Shown: positions 60,558-64,000 of the stretch, piece after piece
Numbering within the stretch: the stretch's first letter is position 1
How the letters are laid out: each line of letters opens with the position of its first letter
Assembly: GCA_049890095.1 (NCBI GenBank)
Contig: JBMHCD010000008.1
Coordinates: 124,001 to 188,000, forward strand
Direction of reading: 5' to 3'
From: JABAYQ01 sp049890095
GTDB lineage: Bacteria > Bacteroidota > Bacteroidia > Flavobacteriales > UBA7312
DNA length: 64,000 nt
Notes under the pieces: model-generated
What the model was told of the DNA's origin: nothing
Database searches by the model: none
Seen by the model: the letters and a program-made list of their open reading frames with translations, nothing else
Position numbers and translations under genes: made by a program

Positions 60558-61304
60558 GTGAATCTGTTAGAAGGAAAAACAACAATTATTACTGGGGCAT
60601 CAAGAGGAATTGGTAAAGGAATAGCTTTAGAATTTGCTAAACAAGGATCAAATATTGCATTTACTTATTTATCGTCTGACCAAAAAGCTAAAGAATTAGA
60701 AAATGAATTAGCAACTTTTGGTATTAAAGCAAAAGGGTTTAAATCCGACGCTTCAAAATTCGACACTGCACAAGAATTAGCAGAGCTAGTAATGAATGAA
60801 TTCGGAAGTATTGACGTATTAGTAAATAATGCGGGAATTACAAAGGATAATTTGTTAATGAGAATGGGGGAAGAAGATTTTGATAAAGTTATGGAAATCA
60901 ATTTAAAATCCGTTTTTAATCTTACTAAAGCGGTTTTGAGACCCATGCTAAAACAAAGGTCTGGATCCATAATTAATATGAGTTCTGTAGTAGGAGTTAA
61001 AGGAAATGCTGGTCAGACAAATTATGCAGCTTCTAAAGCAGGAATGATTGGTTTTACAAAATCTACTGCATTAGAATTAGGTTCTAGAAATATTCGTTGC
61101 AATGCTATTGCTCCTGGTTTTATTGAAACAGAAATGACAGCTTCATTAGACCCATCCATCGTTAAAGGATGGACAGATAGTATTCCATTAAAAAGAGGAG
61201 GTAGCACTACAGATATTGCTAATGCTACTATTTTCTTGGCATCAGATATGTCTGCATATGTTACTGGTCAGGTATTAAATGTTTGTGGAGGAATGCTTAC
61301 TTAA
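60558..61304 (+). CDS. fabG: 3-oxoacyl-[acyl-carrier-protein] reductase
   Basis: FabG reduces 3-oxoacyl-ACP with NADPH in fatty acid synthesis. The 248-residue SDR has TGASRGIGKGIA (about residues 12-23), VNNAGITKDNLLMRM, catalytic Ser143 (NMSSVVG), Tyr156 and Lys160 (NYAASKAG), and the C-terminal VTGQVLNVCGGM. It starts with GTG; no alternative start fits the family N-terminus. The intact catalytic triad contrasts with the atypical SDR at 55428. Its stop overlaps the following VWA gene (TAATG). Confidence 0.94.
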   Translation: MNLLEGKTTIITGASRGIGKGIALEFAKQGSNIAFTYLSSDQKAKELENELATFGIKAKGFKSDASKFDTAQELAELVMNEFGSIDVLVNNAGITKDNLLMRMGEEDFDKVMEINLKSVFNLTKAVLRPMLKQRSGSIINMSSVVGVKGNAGQTNYAASKAGMIGFTKSTALELGSRNIRCNAIAPGFIETEMTASLDPSIVKGWTDSIPLKRGGSTTDIANATIFLASDMSAYVTGQVLNVCGGMLT

Positions 61305-63316
61305 TGCTGCAAATTTCTACTCAATATTCCTTAGCTTGGCTCATTGTTTGTTTGCTAGTCAGTTTTGCAATTTCCTATTGGCTTTACCGAAAAACAACTT
61401 TTACTAAGCGTGTTTCTTCTGTTTTATTTTTACTAAGGTTTTTAACCATTTTTATACTTTGCTTTTTATTGCTTAAACCTTTTCTAAATTTTGAAGTTAC
61501 TCAAGAGGAAAAGCCAATAGTAGTTTTTGCTGTAGACAACTCTGAATCTATGATTAGAGGAAAGGATAGTTTGTTCTTAAAAAATGAGCTAAGTAAAAAA
61601 ATAGAACAATTTAGAGATAACAATATTGATCAATTTGATATTCAATCCTATACTTTTGGTAGTAATTCTAAAAAAAGTGATCAATTTGATTTTAGAAATA
61701 AAAGAACGGATATATCTCAATTAATTTCTGAAATTAACGATCGATATAGTAATAGAAACTTAAGTGCCTTTATATTGGTTAGTGACGGGCTTTACAATCA
61801 AGGCCTTAATCCAAACTATCAACCATTTTTATCAAAGGCTCCATTTTACACAGTTGGTGTAGGAGATACTGTTAAAGAAAAAGATGTTAGTATCAATTAT
61901 CTTTTTCATAATGATTTAGCTTTTAAAGGAAATACGTTTCCTTTAAATGTTAATGTAAAATCATCTTTTTATAAAGGAAGAAAAACAAAGGTTAACATAT
62001 TAAATAAAGATAAGTTAATTGATAGTAAAGAGATTTTGATAAATTCAGATGAACAACTTCAGACGATTTCTTTTTTAATAAAAGCAGATGAGGTTGGTTT
62101 GCAAGAATATAAGGTAATTATTGAGTCATTTTCAGATGAAAAAAACACATTGAACAATCAAACAAAAGCGTATATCGATGTATTGGAAAGCAAACAAAAG
62201 ATATTGTTGCTTACAGAAATTACTCATCCAGATATTTCCGCAATTTCTAAAGCTTTGTCCAATAATCAAAACATAGATTTAAGCATTAAAAATAAATCTG
62301 ATTTTGATGGTGATTTTTCGGCATATAATTTACTTATTGCTTATCAAACAAATTTGGAAAATATCGAAATACCAACTTGGCATTTTGTTGGTCAAAATTC
62401 AAATTCATCATCTATACCGTGGTTAAACTATCGAACTAATCAGAATATTGAAGAGGTTTCTCCTAGTTTAGAGTCTTTTTCTTTATTCGAGTTGAATTCA
62501 GATTGGAAAACTTGGGTGAAAAAGTTGCCACCTTTGTACATTTCTCAAGCAGATTATGTTACCCAAAGTCAAACGTTACTTTCTCAAACTATTAAAGGAA
62601 TAGAATTTGATGAACCAATTTTATCATTTAACAATTTAAATGGTATGCGACAAGCAGTATTTATAGGTGAGGGATTATGGAGATGGAGAATTAACGAGTT
62701 TAAATTTAGAAAAAACCACAATTTATTCGATGAACTAATCAATAAAAGTGTTCAGTATTTAGTTTTAAGTGACGACAAGAGACTTTTTAGATTAAAAGCG
62801 AAGAAGAAGATTTTTGAGAATGAGCCATTTGATGTAAGTCTTGATTTTTATAATTCAAATTATGAGTTAATTACTGATGTAGAAGTTTCATTTAAGCTTA
62901 TTGATGATCAGAAAAATGAGTTTGATTATAATTTTGATATCACAAATTCTTCTTATGAACTACAGATTGATCAATTACCAATAGGAGATTATGAATATAT
63001 TGCTAGTGCAATTCGTAATAATGAGCAGTTTAACGCTAAAGGAAAATTAAAAGTAACTCCTCTACAACTAGAGCAGTTTGATGAACAACACAAACACGAG
63101 GTGCTTGTAGAATTATCGCAAAATAATAACGGTACTTTTTTCTATCTAAATGAAATAAATAGTGTTTTTGATCAATTAAACACTATGGATAAAAAGTCTG
63201 TTTTGTATACCAAAACAAACTTAAATGAATTAATAAATTCAAAATGGATTTCAATATTTTTATTTGTATTTTTATCCCTAGAATGGATAATTCGAAAATT
63301 TAATAATAATATTTAA
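61304..63316 (+). CDS. Membrane-anchored VWA-domain protein (BatA/B-like layout)
   Basis: This 670-residue protein has two N-terminal membrane helices (about residues 9-28 and 41-60), a VWA domain with the metal site DNSES (Asp78, Ser80, Ser82), a long predicted beta-rich periplasmic part (about 200-630) and a C-terminal helix near 650-663. This layout recalls Bacteroidota membrane proteins annotated as VWA or Ig-like domain proteins of unknown role. The ATG at 61304 overlapping the fabG stop is preferred to a TTG 21 bases upstream. It is probably co-transcribed with fabG and perhaps the prohibitin gene. Confidence 0.8.
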   Translation: MLQISTQYSLAWLIVCLLVSFAISYWLYRKTTFTKRVSSVLFLLRFLTIFILCFLLLKPFLNFEVTQEEKPIVVFAVDNSESMIRGKDSLFLKNELSKKIEQFRDNNIDQFDIQSYTFGSNSKKSDQFDFRNKRTDISQLISEINDRYSNRNLSAFILVSDGLYNQGLNPNYQPFLSKAPFYTVGVGDTVKEKDVSINYLFHNDLAFKGNTFPLNVNVKSSFYKGRKTKVNILNKDKLIDSKEILINSDEQLQTISFLIKADEVGLQEYKVIIESFSDEKNTLNNQTKAYIDVLESKQKILLLTEITHPDISAISKALSNNQNIDLSIKNKSDFDGDFSAYNLLIAYQTNLENIEIPTWHFVGQNSNSSSIPWLNYRTNQNIEEVSPSLESFSLFELNSDWKTWVKKLPPLYISQADYVTQSQTLLSQTIKGIEFDEPILSFNNLNGMRQAVFIGEGLWRWRINEFKFRKNHNLFDELINKSVQYLVLSDDKRLFRLKAKKKIFENEPFDVSLDFYNSNYELITDVEVSFKLIDDQKNEFDYNFDITNSSYELQIDQLPIGDYEYIASAIRNNEQFNAKGKLKVTPLQLEQFDEQHKHEVLVELSQNNNGTFFYLNEINSVFDQLNTMDKKSVLYTKTNLNELINSKWISIFLFVFLSLEWIIRKFNNNI

Positions 63317-63330
63317 TATATATAATAATT

Positions 63331-64000
63331 ATGTTTGAATCAAATGAAGAAGGAGGCTTTAATTTTAAGTTGCCCAGAATATTAGTAATAGGTTTTTTTG
63401 CTTTTATTTTTCTTTTAATTAGTGGAGGAAAAATGTTTTACACTGTTGGTCCAGGTGAAAAGGCAATTTTATTTAAGCGATTTGGAGATGGACTTGTTAA
63501 AGATAAAGTATATGGTCAGGGATTTCATGTTATCGCACCTTGGAATAATTTTTATACTTACAATGTAAAAATTCAAGAAGATTATGAAGCGATGGAAGTG
63601 CTATCCAAAAATGGTCTTTCTATTAAAGTTGATTTATCGTTTCGTTTTAGTCCAGAGTTAACTCAAGTAGGTTATCTACATGATTTAGTTGGTAAAGATT
63701 ATTTAGAAAGTATAATACGACCAGAGATTAGATCAGTAACAAGGGAAGTTATTGGTGAATATTTGCCTGAGGAATTATATTCTACAAAGAGAGAAGAGGT
63801 AGAGGATAAGATTTTTCAAATCACTTCTGAGTCTGTAAAGGATAAATTTATTGTTTTGGATGCTATTTTGATAAGAGATGTAACACTTCCTAAAACCTTA
63901 CAGGCTGCTATCGAAACTAAATTAAAATACGAGCAGGAAGCTTTAGAGTATGAGTTTAAAATTTTGAAAGAAGAGAAAGAAGCTGAGAGAAAAAGAATCG
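63331..64000 (+). CDS. Prohibitin/SPFH-family membrane protein, partial
   Basis: The first 223 residues are in the window; the gene runs off the right edge. It has one N-terminal membrane helix (about residues 17-35, ILVIGFFAFIFLLISGG), then the SPFH domain: YTVGPGEKAILFKRFGDG, GQGFHVIAPWNNFYTYNVKIQ, VLSKNGLSIKVDLSFRF and RPEIRSVTREVIGEY. A charged coiled coil (EYEFKILKEEKEAERKRI) begins at the edge. Prohibitin-type proteins form rings that organise the inner membrane and the FtsH protease. It starts 14 bases after the VWA gene. Confidence 0.92.
   Translation, partial: MFESNEEGGFNFKLPRILVIGFFAFIFLLISGGKMFYTVGPGEKAILFKRFGDGLVKDKVYGQGFHVIAPWNNFYTYNVKIQEDYEAMEVLSKNGLSIKVDLSFRFSPELTQVGYLHDLVGKDYLESIIRPEIRSVTREVIGEYLPEELYSTKREEVEDKIFQITSESVKDKFIVLDAILIRDVTLPKTLQAAIETKLKYEQEALEYEFKILKEEKEAERKRI

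Noticed and set aside
1..64000. tRNA, rRNA, CRISPR, insertion sequences, prophage or attachment sites
   Set aside because: I looked in all gaps and found no cloverleaf-like sequence, spaced repeats, transposase or integrase genes, or terminal repeats.

Overview
The window is a gene-dense, AT-rich stretch of chromosome from a Bacteroidota bacterium, most likely a marine member of the Flavobacteriales. Four things point there: a complete Na+-translocating NADH:quinone reductase operon; type IX secretion parts (a Plug-type protein, PorQ and a secreted protease with a C-terminal sorting domain); the porQ-cmk-ispH gene order; and the Bacteroidota promoter element TAnnTTTG in front of most transcription units. 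I see no tRNA, rRNA, CRISPR array, insertion sequence or prophage. The longest stretch without a gene is about 220 bases (55205-55427), so the region looks like core genome rather than an island.

Left part (1-17.7 kb): a minus-strand unit carries an FtsB/DivIC-type division protein, a one-chain methylmalonyl-CoA mutase (small-subunit-like part fused to the catalytic large subunit) and its GTPase chaperone MeaB, preceded by pruA and a T9SS Plug-type lipoprotein. The nqrABCDEF operon faces away from Plug. It is followed by the flavin transferase apbE and a small four-cysteine membrane protein resembling NqrM, so nearly everything needed to build the sodium pump sits together. mazG, an LptF/G permease and tgt follow.

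Middle part (17.8-45.8 kb): a glycosyltransferase, an ECF-like sigma factor and rsmG; a secreted T9SS protease; an ABC exporter; a five-gene minus-strand operon (split transketolase with a von Willebrand factor A protein between its halves, a class III aminotransferase, a TlpA-like thioredoxin); ychF, a GlmU-like protein and lon; porQ-cmk facing ispH; pdxH; and a long minus-strand unit from a methyltransferase through a ZIP transporter, an ATPase and recQ to fmt and a SpoU methylase. recQ is split by a -1 frameshift at a run of seven A.

Right part (45.8-64 kb): an outer-membrane protein with three SPOR-like repeats, a LOG-family protein, uvrA, a lytic transglycosylase and rfbC; an FKBP isomerase facing lpdA; an atypical SDR with an RND-type exporter; mnmE; sucD; fabG with a large VWA membrane protein; and the start of a prohibitin-family gene.

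The most notable pattern is regulatory. Twenty-four exact TAnnTTTG boxes lie upstream of genes, and in eight cases the box ends only 3-4 bases before the start codon, which suggests widespread leaderless transcripts. I did not find a convincing wholly new multi-gene system. The best individual leads are the leaderless promoters, the recQ frameshift, the fused mutase, the VWA gene inside the transketolase operon, and candidate operators in front of lon and of the SDR/RND operon.
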